Assembly (NCBI GenBank): GCA_050741915.1
Contig: JBOGEX010000070.1
Location: 1 to 19,578 of the forward strand
Reading direction: 5' to 3'
Length of the DNA: 19,578 nucleotides
DNA from: JACCTH01 sp050741915
Lineage (GTDB): Bacteria > Actinomycetota > Acidimicrobiia > Spongiisociales > ZC4RG35
Shown here: positions 1-7,957 of the stretch, piece after piece
Numbering within the stretch: the first letter of the stretch is position 1
Layout of the letters: each line of letters begins with the position of its first letter
Notes under the pieces: model-generated
Seen by the model: the letters and a program-made list of their open reading frames with translations, nothing else
What the model was told of the DNA's origin: nothing
Database searches by the model: none
Made by a program: the position numbers and the translations under genes

Positions 1-89
1 TCACTGTGCTGATGCGAAATGGCCCCACCCCCGAACCCCTATCCCTACCTTGCGTGGTCGTGTGAGACCCGTAAGGAGGGTGGAAGGAG

Positions 90-1617
90 ATGTCGAGGGT
101 GGAGCAGTTTGAGGCTATTCGACGAGAGCGGAGGGAGAAAGGGCTCTCGATCCGGGCCCTGGCCCGTCGTTATCACGTGCACCGACGGACGGTGCGCCAG
201 GCGTTGGCGTCGGCCACTCCACCGGCGCGCCAGCCTGCCCAGCGCAGCTTCCCCAAGCTCGGGCCCTGGAAGGAGCTGATCGAGTCCTGGCTGCGGGCCG
301 ACCGGGAAGTCCCCAAAAAGCAACGGCACACCGCCCGCCGGGTCTGGCAACGGCTGCGCGACGAGCAGGGGGCCGACGTCGCCGAGTCGACGGTCCGGGG
401 ATACGTGCGGGAGCTGCGGGCGGAGCTCGCGGCCGACATCTCCAAAGTGGCGGTTCCCCAGACCCATCCCCTGGGGGAGGAAGCCGAGGTCGATTTCGGG
501 GAGGCCTGGTGCTGGCTGGAAGGGACCCTGACCAAGGGCTGGCTGTTCGTGCTGCGACTCTCGGCCTCGGGCAAGGCCTTTCATCACGCCTTTCTCAACC
601 AGTCCCAGGAAGCATTTCTCACCGGCCATGTCCTCGCCTTCGACGCCTTGGGCGGGGTCCCGGCTCGGATTCGCTATGACAACCTGCGCCCCGCGGTGGC
701 CCAGATGCTCTTTTGGCCGCAGCCGGGTGGAGTCCGAGCGCTTCGTGTTGTTGCGCTCCCACTATGGCTTTGACTCCTTCTATTGCCGACCGGGGGTGGA
801 GGGAGCGCATGAGAAGGGCGGGGTGGAGGGCGAGATCGGCCGCTTCCGCCGTCGTCACCTCACCCCCCTCCCGATCGTCGATTCCCTCGACCAGCTCAAC
901 GAGGTGATCGGGGCTGCCGACCGGATCGACGACGGTCGGCGCATCGGTGGCCGGGTGAGGACGGTAGGAGAGGACTTCATCCACGAGGCCCCCACCCTCC
1001 GCCCGCTCCCCGCCGAGACCTTCTTCCCCGGCCTCGAGCTCGAATGCCGAGTCGATCACAAGGCGCGGATCTGTGTCCGCCAGCACTTCTATTCGGTGCC
1101 GGCCCGTTTCGCCGGACGGCGCCTGCAGGTGCGGTTGGGGGCCACCCATCTCGAGGTGCTGTCCGGCTCCGAGCCGGTGGCCCGCCACCAGCGCTCGCCG
1201 AGGCGAGGGGGCGAGACCCTGGTGCTCGACCACTATCTCGAGGTGCTCTGGAGAAAGCCCGGGGCGCTGCTCGGGGCCACCGCCCTCGCCCAGGCCAAGG
1301 CCGGAGGCGGGTGGACCCCCGCCCACCAACGATTCTGGGAGGCTGCCCGCCAAAAGCTGGGAGGCCAGGCCGGAACCCGAGCGATGATCGAGGTGCTGTT
1401 GGCTCATCGCCAACTCCCGGCCGGCCCGATCGTCCTCGCCCTGGAGTCGGCGGTGGCCACCGGGATGTGCGACCCGCAGGCGGTGATCGTCGAAGCCCGG
1501 CGTCGAACCGAGCCGAAGGCAGGAGAGGTGATCCCCATCGGCGCCCTTCGCCGTTACGACCGTCCCCTCCCCTCGATCGCCCCCTATGACCAGCTGCTCG
1601 GGGAAGGGGCGAGATGA
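90..1617 (+). pseudogene. istA: IS21 transposase IstA, interrupted by one frameshift
   Basis: IstA is the DDE transposase of IS21 elements and acts with the IstB ATPase. The N-terminus has a helix-turn-helix (LSIRALARRYHVHRRTVRQA, about residues 19-38). Reading frame one to about 713 and then skipping one base gives a protein of about 508 residues, normal for IstA. Likely catalytic residues are D135 (EVDFGEAW), D197 (RYDNL) and E246 (HEKGGVEGE). The break lies in the TTTT run at 711-714: one T too many separates AVAQMLF from GRSRVESERF. AAGGAGG lies a suitable distance before the ATG at 90. The gene ends with TGA overlapping the istB ATG. The indel may be true inactivation or a homopolymer sequencing error; programmed frameshifting within istA would be unusual for this family. 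Confidence 0.88.
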
Positions 1618-2387
1618 CGAGGTTGACCGAGGCTGCCGCTCAGGCCGCCATCACCGCTTCCTGCCGGGAGCTGCTGCTGCCCACCATCCGCGAGGAGGCT
1701 GCAGACCTGGCCGACCAAGCCGCCCGGGAGAAACTCAGCCACCGCGGCTTTCTGGCCGAGGTGCTCGCGGTCGAGGTGGAGGCCCGCCAAGCCCGCCGCC
1801 GCGAGCGTCGGATCCACGAGGCTCGCTTCCCCCGGCTGAAACATCTCGACGACTTCGACCCCGCGGCTTCTCCGGTCTCGGCGGCGACGATCGCCTCCCT
1901 CGCCGCCGGTGCCTTCATCGAGTCCGGGGAACCGGTGGTCCTCCTCGGCGACTCCGGCACCGGCAAAAGCCATCTGCTGATCGGATTGGGAGTGGCCGCC
2001 TGTCAGGCCGGGCGCCGGGTCCGCTACCAGACGGCGGCGGCGCTGGTCAACGAGCTGGCCGAGGCCCTCACCACGAGAGAGCTCTCCCGAGTGGTGGGCC
2101 GTTACGGCCGCTTCGACCTGCTCTGTTTGGACGAGTGGGGCTATCTCAGCTTGGACAGCAAGGGAGCCGAGCTTCTGTTCCAGGTGCTGACCGAACGGGA
2201 GGAGCGGGCCTCGGTGGCCTTGGCCACCAACCTCCCCTTCTCCGAGTGGGGCCAGGCCTTCACCGATCCCCGGCTAGCCGCGGCCGTGGTCGACCGCCTG
2301 ACCTTCCGCGCCCACATCATCGAGACCGGAACCGAGTCCTACCGGCTCCGTCTCACCAAGCAAGGTAAGAAGGGAGGCAAGCTTTAG
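1614..2387 (+). CDS. istB: IS21 ATP-binding protein IstB
   Basis: IstB is the AAA+ ATPase that assists IstA in target selection and strand transfer. The 257-residue product has the usual family length. Walker A is GDSGTGKS at residues 112-119 and Walker B is LLCLDEWGY around 169-177, the DEWG form being typical of IstB. The N-terminal 80 residues are helical and charged, as expected for the IstA-interacting part. The start ATG at 1614 overlaps the istA stop (ATGA), indicating translational coupling. The C-terminus ends in a basic KQGKKGGKL tail. The frame is intact, so this protein may still be made even if istA is broken. Confidence 0.93.
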   Translation: MTRLTEAAAQAAITASCRELLLPTIREEAADLADQAAREKLSHRGFLAEVLAVEVEARQARRRERRIHEARFPRLKHLDDFDPAASPVSAATIASLAAGAFIESGEPVVLLGDSGTGKSHLLIGLGVAACQAGRRVRYQTAAALVNELAEALTTRELSRVVGRYGRFDLLCLDEWGYLSLDSKGAELLFQVLTEREERASVALATNLPFSEWGQAFTDPRLAAAVVDRLTFRAHIIETGTESYRLRLTKQGKKGGKL

Positions 2388-2710
2388 AAAGAGCAGCCTG
2401 AAGGACCTTCATCCCGACCGCGGACAGTGATTGCCCACGAGTCGAGATCAGGAGAAGCTGAGCATGGGTGGGGCCAAATCAGACCATCACCCTGGGGCCA
2501 AATTCAGTTGACATTCCCAAGCACTGCCACGGCCGCACCGGGAGGTAGCGGGTCCCGTCTCACATGATGCTCGCCGCACATGGCTGGTTATGCGTGAGTG
2601 AATCGGCTCTATGCGATGACCGCGTGCCCGCTTATTCGTCGGGCCGATCGGTCTCAACTTCCGTCGACGACGGACGGCGAAGCAAGGGGGCCGCGACGCA
2701 GGCCTCCTAA

Positions 2711-3541
2711 CTAGTCTGTTGCCTCGGGGACCTCCAACGGCACCCGGTCTCTCCGTTCTCGCATCTCCTGGACTTGGTCACGGTATGGCTGTCTTGCCAC
2801 GACCCATCTGCGCATCCAACGGTTGTAAGGAGGCGGGAGATCAGGGGATGGATCCGACACCGTGAGCATGACCACTTCGATAGCCAGATCGATAGCTTCT
2901 CTCGCACTGACGGCATTGAAGATCTCATGCTCCGCACCCGAGTTCAGACCAGCGGGGTGAGGTCGCGCGGGGAGCGTCTCCGGGTAGGCGTGGACTGCGT
3001 CGCCGCGCCTCTCGAATAGCTCTCCGATCCGATTCACCAAGGTTGACGCGTTCTTCTCATCGAGTGCCCAACCGGTTCGTAGCCCGTAACCGATTCGTTG
3101 AAGTTGCGTGGGGGCTCTCTTCCACTCCTTCGGAGGGATGCGGTATACGAAGTCGTTGTGGATTGCTTCGATCGCGAAGGCCGCCGAGCAAACGGCGACC
3201 ACAGCGTTATGGAACTCAAGGAGCAGACTGTCGGTGTTGGGCCGTCTCGCAACCAAACGCTGGAATCCTTCTCGGGCGTCCAGTTCATGGTCGATCCCGA
3301 CTTCAAGCCATCGCCTCCACCAGATCGTCGTGACTGCCACCATCCCGGCCCGCTTGCCGGTTTGCTCGCCTCGGATTCGATACGCGCGTCGGGTCTCACT
3401 CAGCTCTCGTCTGAGTTCATCATTGAGTGTGCCTGCCAGCTTGGCTGCGGAGAAATCCTCCTCGAGGTCCTTCAGCCGCTCTCCCTCTTCAAGCCACTCC
3501 CGACGTTCACGCTCGCGAGTCGATTCGCCATAGCCGGACAT
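2711..3541 (-). CDS. HEPN-like uncharacterised protein
   Basis: I do not recognise a named family. The ATG at 3541 gives 276 residues; the frame stays open upstream to 3925, but that extension overlaps the divergent gene and has no coding character. The first 60 residues are highly charged and probably coiled-coil. The middle holds the helical segment AAFAIEAIHNDFVYRIPP (120-137), followed by LDEKNASTLVNRIGELFERRGDAVHAYPE, quoted here in two parts: LDEKNASTLVN (160-170) and GELFERRGDAVHAYPE (173-188). RGDAVH (179-184) fits the RX4H motif of HEPN domains, many of which are RNases. It is divergent from the HEPN gene at 3650. A role in RNA cleavage, stress or defence is inference; no known antitoxin lies beside it. 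Confidence 0.6.
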   Translation of the reverse strand: MSGYGESTRERERREWLEEGERLKDLEEDFSAAKLAGTLNDELRRELSETRRAYRIRGEQTGKRAGMVAVTTIWWRRWLEVGIDHELDAREGFQRLVARRPNTDSLLLEFHNAVVAVCSAAFAIEAIHNDFVYRIPPKEWKRAPTQLQRIGYGLRTGWALDEKNASTLVNRIGELFERRGDAVHAYPETLPARPHPAGLNSGAEHEIFNAVSAREAIDLAIEVVMLTVSDPSPDLPPPYNRWMRRWVVARQPYRDQVQEMRERRDRVPLEVPEATD

Positions 3542-3649
3542 GGACTGATTCTCGCCGTAGTTGGATCGGGGTTCGAAGGTAGCGCAGATCGACTCTGTGC
3601 CGCGATAGCAACGAGCTCTGCCAGATGCGCGAGATTGGCATCCTTGAGG

Positions 3650-4690
3650 ATGGTCTCGCAGGCACCGATCACGACCCTCTCTCGCGAGCTGCCGGTCACC
3701 GTGGCGGATAACCCGAGAGAATCGACTCGTAACATCCGGTGGGTGCCTCCCTTCGGCTTCCGTCTTCGTGCTCTTGTCCTGAGGGATCGGCTGCCGGCAA
3801 CCGGGACGAACGGGGCGATCGAGGTCCCTTGCAGCACGCGCCACACCGCTTTGGTGATTGAGAAGGGAACAGGTCGACGTCCCGATCATCTGATCCTGAG
3901 GCAGGCCGGGTTTGCCAGTGAGCAAGATGCTCGGAAGGCGGGGAAGGCAGCGAAGGCGGCTCTTCGGGCCACCGGCGTGGCGACTGACGTATCGATGGAT
4001 TTGGGGCCTGATCTGGCTTCAACCGGGATAGGTCAGATCGTGAAGGACAAGATCAGAGATGAGTTCGCTGTTGAGCTCAGAGGAGACGTACAAGGGGTCG
4101 ACATCCTCGACGAAGAGGGTCCGGAGGTCAGATACATGCGGATCGAAGCCGAGGGGTCGGTGATCGCGAATCTCGACAGCTTCGTGGAAACCCTGGGCAG
4201 ATTCCTAGAAAGCACGTCGAAAACCGAGTCGGACGATCTGGTGCAATTCGCCTCGGAGGTCTACATGGCAGCTGCGTTCGAGTCCTCGGATCGGGCACGA
4301 TTCGTGACCTACATCACCGTTCTTGAGATCCTTGCGGTCCGCGAACGCAGAACACAACCCGAACTGGACGTTATTCAGACGGCAGTCGATCAGCTAGACA
4401 GTTCTGAGGACCTCGACCCAAGTGCAAAGCAGTCGTTGCGTTCGGGATTGCTGGATCTTCAATCGGAGTCAGTCGGCGCCAGCATCCGATCGCTAGCCGA
4501 GTCAATGGATACGTCGAAGCTGGACTTGGGCGATCGCCCCATTCGGCGATTCATCAACGATTGCTACGCAGCCAGGTCGAACCTTGTGCACGACGGTCAT
4601 CCTGGGACCGGCTTCGATCTACGCGCGGACACACCGCGGCTGGCTCGAGTTGCCCGAGAGGCGCTCCTCTCCAGGCTGGTGTCTGACTGA
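3650..4690 (+). CDS. HEPN-domain protein (ApeA-like C-terminal domain), function unknown
   Basis: The ATG at 3650 gives 346 residues. The frame is open back to 3098, but that part overlaps the divergent gene and is probably not coding. A GTG about 50 bases downstream of 3650 is another possible start. The N-terminal 150 residues match nothing I recognise. The C-terminal half looks like the HEPN domains found in uncharacterised and ApeA-type defence proteins: FVTYITVLEILAV begins a helix pair, and CYAARSNLVHDGHPG contains RSNLVH (309-314), an RX4H motif with the usual small-residue and DG context. The gene is divergent from another HEPN-like gene (start-to-start gap about 108 bp) and converges on the membrane protein ending at 4740. 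Function as an RNase is inferred from the motif only. Confidence 0.65.
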   Translation: MVSQAPITTLSRELPVTVADNPRESTRNIRWVPPFGFRLRALVLRDRLPATGTNGAIEVPCSTRHTALVIEKGTGRRPDHLILRQAGFASEQDARKAGKAAKAALRATGVATDVSMDLGPDLASTGIGQIVKDKIRDEFAVELRGDVQGVDILDEEGPEVRYMRIEAEGSVIANLDSFVETLGRFLESTSKTESDDLVQFASEVYMAAAFESSDRARFVTYITVLEILAVRERRTQPELDVIQTAVDQLDSSEDLDPSAKQSLRSGLLDLQSESVGASIRSLAESMDTSKLDLGDRPIRRFINDCYAARSNLVHDGHPGTGFDLRADTPRLARVAREALLSRLVSD

Positions 4691-4739
4691 TTGCTCAGTT
4701 CCTCTCGTCGGCCTGCCATGCCAGAGGCGGCGCCATAGT

Positions 4740-6335
4740 TCAGCCTGCGCTGAGTACGTAGTGGGATTCCGGGATGAGCTCCCCGAGCGGCGTCATGGAA
4801 CCGTCTCCGGTCGAGACCAAGGTGACGGCCGCGTTTTCCACGATCACTACCCAAACATCGGACGGGGACCATGAGGCCATATGTGATCCTTCTGCGAGCT
4901 CGTAGATCGGTGTCGCGCTACCGCTTGGCCTTACCAGAATCAGTTCTCCGGAGCTGATTTCACCTTTGCCGGGTTCGTCGATGAGCTGCACCAGGTACTC
5001 GGTGGTGCCTGTTCGCATTGGAGGTGAGGTGGCTGGGATCATGGGACCTCCGATTGCGGCCCACTCTCCTTCGCCTGGTTGGTCGATCTCGACGGGATCG
5101 CCAAGCCGGGTGTTGGTGACGACCAACGATCCATCGGGGCGTTCGACAGCTACGCCTTCCCATCCGACCGAAAGCGCGGTGCCGAGGGTCTCGGCTATCA
5201 CGGATCCCTCCGTGCCAACGACGATCGTGCGAGGCTCCGGCTCGTCGCTGATGAGCACGATGCCGTCGACATTGGTGCCTACCGGATGCCAGGATCCGTC
5301 GATCTCGGTCGTCATGAGTCGGCTGAGTTCGAAGCCGACTACGTCGACGAGTTCAACGAGTGTCGGCTGGTCGTCGAAGCCAGGTTGAATGAGCCACGTG
5401 TGGTCGCCATCGGGTGCTGGAAGGACTTCCAATGTGGGGGCAATCCCTTGTATTTCTCGTAGTGGTTCCGGCTGGTAGACAAGCGGGTCAGAGTCGATCG
5501 GCCAGAAGGTGGAGATGGTTCCGTTGGCCCACAAGTGGGTGAAGCCGTTCCCGCCGCTTGCCCCGTCGATCGCGTCTGTCGGCGCTTCGTATTGGCCGGG
5601 TTCGTACTGATGGACCGTCCCGGTGACGAAGTCGACTACCGCGACGGATCGACCGTTGGGATTCACCGCAATCAGCTGCAGGCCAATCGGCTGCGGGGGT
5701 GAGAATCTGCTCACCAGCGTCTCGTCCACTTCGAGTCCCTCTCCAGGCGTGACGGTGATGGACGAACCCGGATTGAACGCCGCCGCGTCTCCTACCTGGA
5801 CGCACGCCTCGGGGAATGGCTCCAGCCCTAGACCGCTCGTGGAGGTATCGGCGTCGACAGATCCGCCTCCGCCTTGCACGCGGTCACCTGTGACCACAAC
5901 CTGACCTCCTGGCAGCACGATTCCCGGCGGGTTTGCTTGCGACGTGGTATTGACGGGCCAGATCACGGGATAGCGAGCACCGCTGGGGTCGGACAGCCAC
6001 ACACAACCAGTCTCCTGGTCGATTTCGACGATCCCGGAGACGATGGCATCCATGCCGCCTCCTGGATCAGAGGTGTGAGCGCGGAATCCTGCCAGCTGAC
6101 CCGACTGAGCCGGTCGGGTGTTATCTCTAACCAGTGCAACACCAACGACACCAACGACTACCAGCACGGCCGCCACAGCCGCAGCCACAGGCCAGCCGTA
6201 CCGAGGACGGCGCGAAGGCTGAGACAACCCATATGTGGGAACCTGACCCGAAGGGAGCTCGGTTCGATCGACAACGACCTGAAAGGAGCGGCGGAAGGCC
6301 GCCGTCACATCATCAGTCGGCATTGACGTGCTCAT
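4740..6335 (-). CDS. Single-pass membrane protein, probable anti-sigma partner of the adjacent ECF sigma factor
   Basis: The 531-residue protein has a short cytoplasmic N-terminus (about 46 residues), one strong membrane helix at about 48-69 (rich in Ala and Val), and a large extracytoplasmic domain of about 460 residues. That domain has repeated short strand patterns (SLVVTNTRLGDPVEIDQPG, PSGSATPIYELAEGSHMASW) resembling a beta-propeller. AAGGAG lies seven bases before the ATG at 6335, supporting that start over the ATG four codons later. It overlaps the end of the sigma gene by 23 bases, so the two form a coupled operon. This topology fits an anti-sigma factor or sensor, but the cytoplasmic part lacks an obvious zinc-finger (ZAS) motif, so the regulatory role is inferred from position. 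Confidence 0.7.
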   Translation of the reverse strand: MSTSMPTDDVTAAFRRSFQVVVDRTELPSGQVPTYGLSQPSRRPRYGWPVAAAVAAVLVVVGVVGVALVRDNTRPAQSGQLAGFRAHTSDPGGGMDAIVSGIVEIDQETGCVWLSDPSGARYPVIWPVNTTSQANPPGIVLPGGQVVVTGDRVQGGGGSVDADTSTSGLGLEPFPEACVQVGDAAAFNPGSSITVTPGEGLEVDETLVSRFSPPQPIGLQLIAVNPNGRSVAVVDFVTGTVHQYEPGQYEAPTDAIDGASGGNGFTHLWANGTISTFWPIDSDPLVYQPEPLREIQGIAPTLEVLPAPDGDHTWLIQPGFDDQPTLVELVDVVGFELSRLMTTEIDGSWHPVGTNVDGIVLISDEPEPRTIVVGTEGSVIAETLGTALSVGWEGVAVERPDGSLVVTNTRLGDPVEIDQPGEGEWAAIGGPMIPATSPPMRTGTTEYLVQLIDEPGKGEISSGELILVRPSGSATPIYELAEGSHMASWSPSDVWVVIVENAAVTLVSTGDGSMTPLGELIPESHYVLSAG

Positions 6336-6774
6336 TCAGCACTCCTTCCAACTTGGTCCGCGCCAGGTGCAAATACCTCTTCACAGTGCCGGGTCGCACG
6401 CCCATCATCTCCGCCGCCTTCGCGACGCTCATGTCGCCCCAGTACACGAAGTAAGTCGCCGCCCGCTGGCCCATCGGTAGCGAAAGCACCGCCTCGAGAA
6501 TCTCCGGCTGAGGATCAGAAGGCGGCGGGCCTGGTAGGTCCACGAGTCCTAGAACCGTCCGGCTCCTTCGACGCCTGGTCTTGCACTCATTGAGAACCGC
6601 CCGAAACAAATAGCGGCGGGCGTCCTCTAGATCCTTCAAGCGCCGCCGGTCCAGTACGCGGAGAAACACGGTCGAGACGACATCCTCGGCATCGGACGGA
6701 CCGACCAACACACCGGCGTAACGAGTGAGGTCGTCCTTGCACTTCAGCCAGATCTCGGCTTCTTTCACATCCAT
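6313..6774 (-). CDS. ECF-type RNA polymerase sigma factor
   Basis: The 153-residue protein has a sigma-2 region at about 9-72 (LTRYAGVLVGPSDAEDVVST and FLRVLDRRRLKDLEDARRYL, the conserved DAEDVV-F helix that contacts core polymerase and the -10 element). Its sigma-4 region lies at about 92-145 (LSLPMGQRAATYFVYWGDMS, then AKAAEMMGVRPGTVKRYLHL), which ends in a helix-turn-helix for -35 recognition. It is short but complete for the ECF group. It is the first gene of a two-gene operon with the membrane protein starting at 6335. The ATG at 6774 is preceded by a weak GAGTGG; a GTG two codons later is an alternative start. The target genes cannot be read from this window. Confidence 0.88.
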   Translation of the reverse strand: MDVKEAEIWLKCKDDLTRYAGVLVGPSDAEDVVSTVFLRVLDRRRLKDLEDARRYLFRAVLNECKTRRRRSRTVLGLVDLPGPPPSDPQPEILEAVLSLPMGQRAATYFVYWGDMSVAKAAEMMGVRPGTVKRYLHLARTKLEGVLNEHVNAD

Positions 6775-6930
6775 CCACTCAGCAGTCGCCTACACGGTTG
6801 CACGCGACACGGAGAAATACAGCCGAACCAGGACCGACCAGACACAATCAGCGTGTCAGGAGCTGCACCAGAAGGAGCGGAACCCGTCTCGAACTGCGGA
6901 CAGCCACGCAAACTGATTCCATTCCCCACC

Positions 6931-6945
6931 ATTACGTATTACGAT
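6931..6945 (+). promoter_or_regulatory. Candidate promoter and operator of the toxin operon
   Basis: Two direct 7-bp copies, ATTACGT (6931-6937) and ATTACGA (6938-6944), lie just before the toxin start codons at 6949 and 6955. Short direct repeats at this position are common binding sites for ribbon-helix-helix antitoxins. TACGAT at 6940-6945 could serve as a -10 box, putting the transcript start very near the GTG codons (possibly leaderless). This is a sequence-based inference. Confidence 0.35.
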
Positions 6946-6948
6946 ATT

Positions 6949-7218
6949 GTGGATGTGGAGATCCATCGGTCTGCTCGCAAGCACGGCGTCTCGGATGCCG
7001 CCATTCTCCACGCCCTCGACCATGCTTTCACCGTCATCGACCTCGATCCCGACGCCGACCCTCCGAAGGTCCTTGCCATCGGACCCGACCACGCCGGCAA
7101 TTTGCTTGAGATCATTTGGCTCGAACTCGCCGACGACGCCAATCTCGTGATCCACGCTATGCCCCTCCGCCCAGCCTTCTACGACCTGCTCCCACAGACC
7201 AGGGAAGACATGCCATGA
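6949..7218 (+). CDS. Putative toxin of a type II toxin-antitoxin pair
   Basis: A compact product of 87-89 residues when read from the GTG at 6949 or 6955; the frame is also open to an ATG at 6853, but the upstream part lacks resemblance to the related copy at 18128. Core motifs are SARKHGVSDAAILHALDH near the N-terminus, IGPDHAGNLLEI in the middle and LVIHAMPLRP near the end. I know this as a recurrent small protein beside RHH or HTH antitoxins in actinobacteria, loosely like BrnT or DUF4258 proteins, but the mechanism is not visible in the sequence. Its stop overlaps the next ATG (ATGA at 7215-7218), which signals translational coupling. Toxin activity is inferred from the operon layout. Confidence 0.65.
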   Translation: MDVEIHRSARKHGVSDAAILHALDHAFTVIDLDPDADPPKVLAIGPDHAGNLLEIIWLELADDANLVIHAMPLRPAFYDLLPQTREDMP

Positions 7219-7496
7219 CCGAACAGAAGACCCATCGCACTCGCACCGGCCGCACTCTCACTGACGAAGAGATCGACGCCCTCGCCACCGAGGTCGCCGA
7301 GACCGATTACGACGTCGAAGCCCTCAAGACCCAGCGTCGGGGCCGACCCTCCATGGGCTCGCGCCCGGCCGATGTCGTCCCGGTACGGATCGACCCCGAG
7401 TTGCGGGCGGCGATCGAAGCCCGTGCCGAGGCTGATCACACCACGACGAGCGAGATCATCCGCGAGGCGATCCGCCGATTTCTCGAAGTCGCCTGA
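7215..7496 (+). CDS. Ribbon-helix-helix (CopG/BrnA-like) antitoxin
   Basis: The 93-residue product has a charged, probably flexible N-terminal half (TGRTLTDEEIDALATEVAET, then DYDVEALKTQRRGRPSMGSR). The C-terminal half holds a ribbon-helix-helix domain: VVPVRIDPELRAAIEARAEA forms the strand and first helix, and TTTSEIIREAIRRFLEVA the second helix with the usual S-E-I-I-R-E-A-I-R signature. In this family the RHH domain binds the operon promoter and another segment binds the toxin. The start overlaps the toxin stop, so the toxin gene precedes the antitoxin, as in BrnTA. It probably represses its own promoter around 6931-6945. Confidence 0.8.
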   Translation: MTEQKTHRTRTGRTLTDEEIDALATEVAETDYDVEALKTQRRGRPSMGSRPADVVPVRIDPELRAAIEARAEADHTTTSEIIREAIRRFLEVA

Positions 7497-7514
7497 CCGA
7501 AAGCAGCCCCGCTC

Positions 7515-7536
7515 CATCGCGCGTCCATCGCGCGTC
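7515..7536 (+). repeat. Tandem 11-bp repeat CCATCGCGCGT x2 (copy near tRNA scar 1)
   Basis: Two perfect copies of CCATCGCGCGT stand head to tail at 7515-7525 and 7526-7536, about 93 bp before the first tRNA-Pro fragment. A nearly identical tandem pair lies at 19005-19026, after the second tRNA fragment and in the same orientation. Paired short direct repeats next to attachment sites are typical of integrase arm-type or excisionase sites; that role is inferred. Confidence 0.6.
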
Positions 7537-7628
7537 CGCAGACATCCGCGCCAGTTGGCAGGCGTCGCAGTAACGCTCTGACATGGGGTTTCTGTCCACA
7601 CGGGTCCACCCCAATCCGTGCCGGGAGA

Positions 7629-7674
7629 CTTCGGGACGCTGAGGTCGTGGGTTCAAGTCCCACCGTCCCGACCA
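7629..7674 (+). other. 3' half of tRNA-Pro(CGG): attachment-site scar 1
   Basis: Readable parts are anticodon loop TTCGGGA (7630-7636, anticodon CGG), 3' anticodon strand CGCTG, variable region AGGTC, T-arm GTGGG-TTCAAGT-CCCAC (7647-7663), 3' acceptor strand CGTCCCG (7664-7670), discriminator A and an encoded CCA (7672-7674). The bases before the loop (GAGAC) do not pair with CGCTG, and no D-arm or 5' acceptor strand is present, so this is not a working tRNA. Such 3' halves are the usual product of tyrosine-integrase insertion into a tRNA; the pSAM2-type elements of Streptomyces use tRNA-Pro. The antisense frame here explains the well-known spurious GLEPTTSAS-type protein. Confidence 0.8.
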
Positions 7675-7872
7675 CGAAGGTGCTGGTCAGAGGCTTGCGA
7701 GTGGGCCTCGGGCCAGCAGCGCGGTCGTTTCATCACACGTTTATCGAACAGCCAGAATCTGGAACGCGGCCGGAATGTCCGTGCCCTTCGCTAGTGAGGA
7801 TTCTCAGGGGGCATATTTCTTCTCCCGAATCTCGTGACGATCGCTCGACCACCCTGAGTCATTCACAGGAAT

Positions 7873-7889
7873 ATCCGGGATTGCCGGAT
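7873..7889 (-). terminator. Weak hairpin downstream of the lipoprotein gene
   Basis: ATCCGG and CCGGAT form a perfect 6-bp stem around a 5-base loop, about 70 bases beyond the stop of the minus-strand lipoprotein gene. There is no clear T tract, so it is only a possible terminator. Confidence 0.25.
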
Positions 7890-7957
7890 CCAGGACAGGT
7901 GTAATCGCCGGTTTTGGTGGTCATTGAGCGTTCGTTATGCGCTGTGAGGAACGCAGT

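Larger units (their letters stand above)
1..2513 (+). mobile_element. IS21-family insertion sequence (left tip missing)
   Basis: The element consists of istA followed by istB with overlapping stop and start codons, the standard IS21 arrangement. The right end read on the minus strand from 2513 is TGTCAACTGAATTTGGCCCC, beginning with the TG expected of IS21 termini. An 11-bp repeat, TGGGGCCAAAT, occurs at 2469-2479 and 2493-2503, and IS21 ends usually carry multiple repeats. On the left, TGGCCCCACCC (20-30) is the exact inverse of GGGTGGGGCCA at 2466-2476. The window begins TCACTG, so probably only the first two bases of the left terminus are missing (inference). No target duplication can be checked because the left flank is absent. 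Confidence 0.85.

Noticed and set aside
619..1413. Long minus-strand ORF opposite istA
   Set aside because: It is a shadow of a GC-rich transposase gene; its composition is dominated by G, L, A, E and P with no motif.
3098..3649. N-terminal extension of the plus-strand HEPN gene
   Set aside because: It runs antisense to the divergent gene at 2711-3541, with low-complexity composition; the start near 3650 is preferred.
3542..3925. N-terminal extension of the minus-strand HEPN-like gene
   Set aside because: It is antisense to the plus HEPN gene and lacks coding features; the ATG at 3541 fits better.
7629..7674. Functional tRNA-Pro gene
   Set aside because: The D-arm, 5' anticodon strand and 5' acceptor strand are absent; the preceding bases do not pair.
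7436..7675. Minus-strand ORF starting MVGTVGLEPTTSASRS
   Set aside because: It is the antisense translation of the tRNA-Pro 3' half, a well-known annotation artefact; nothing beyond that segment supports coding.
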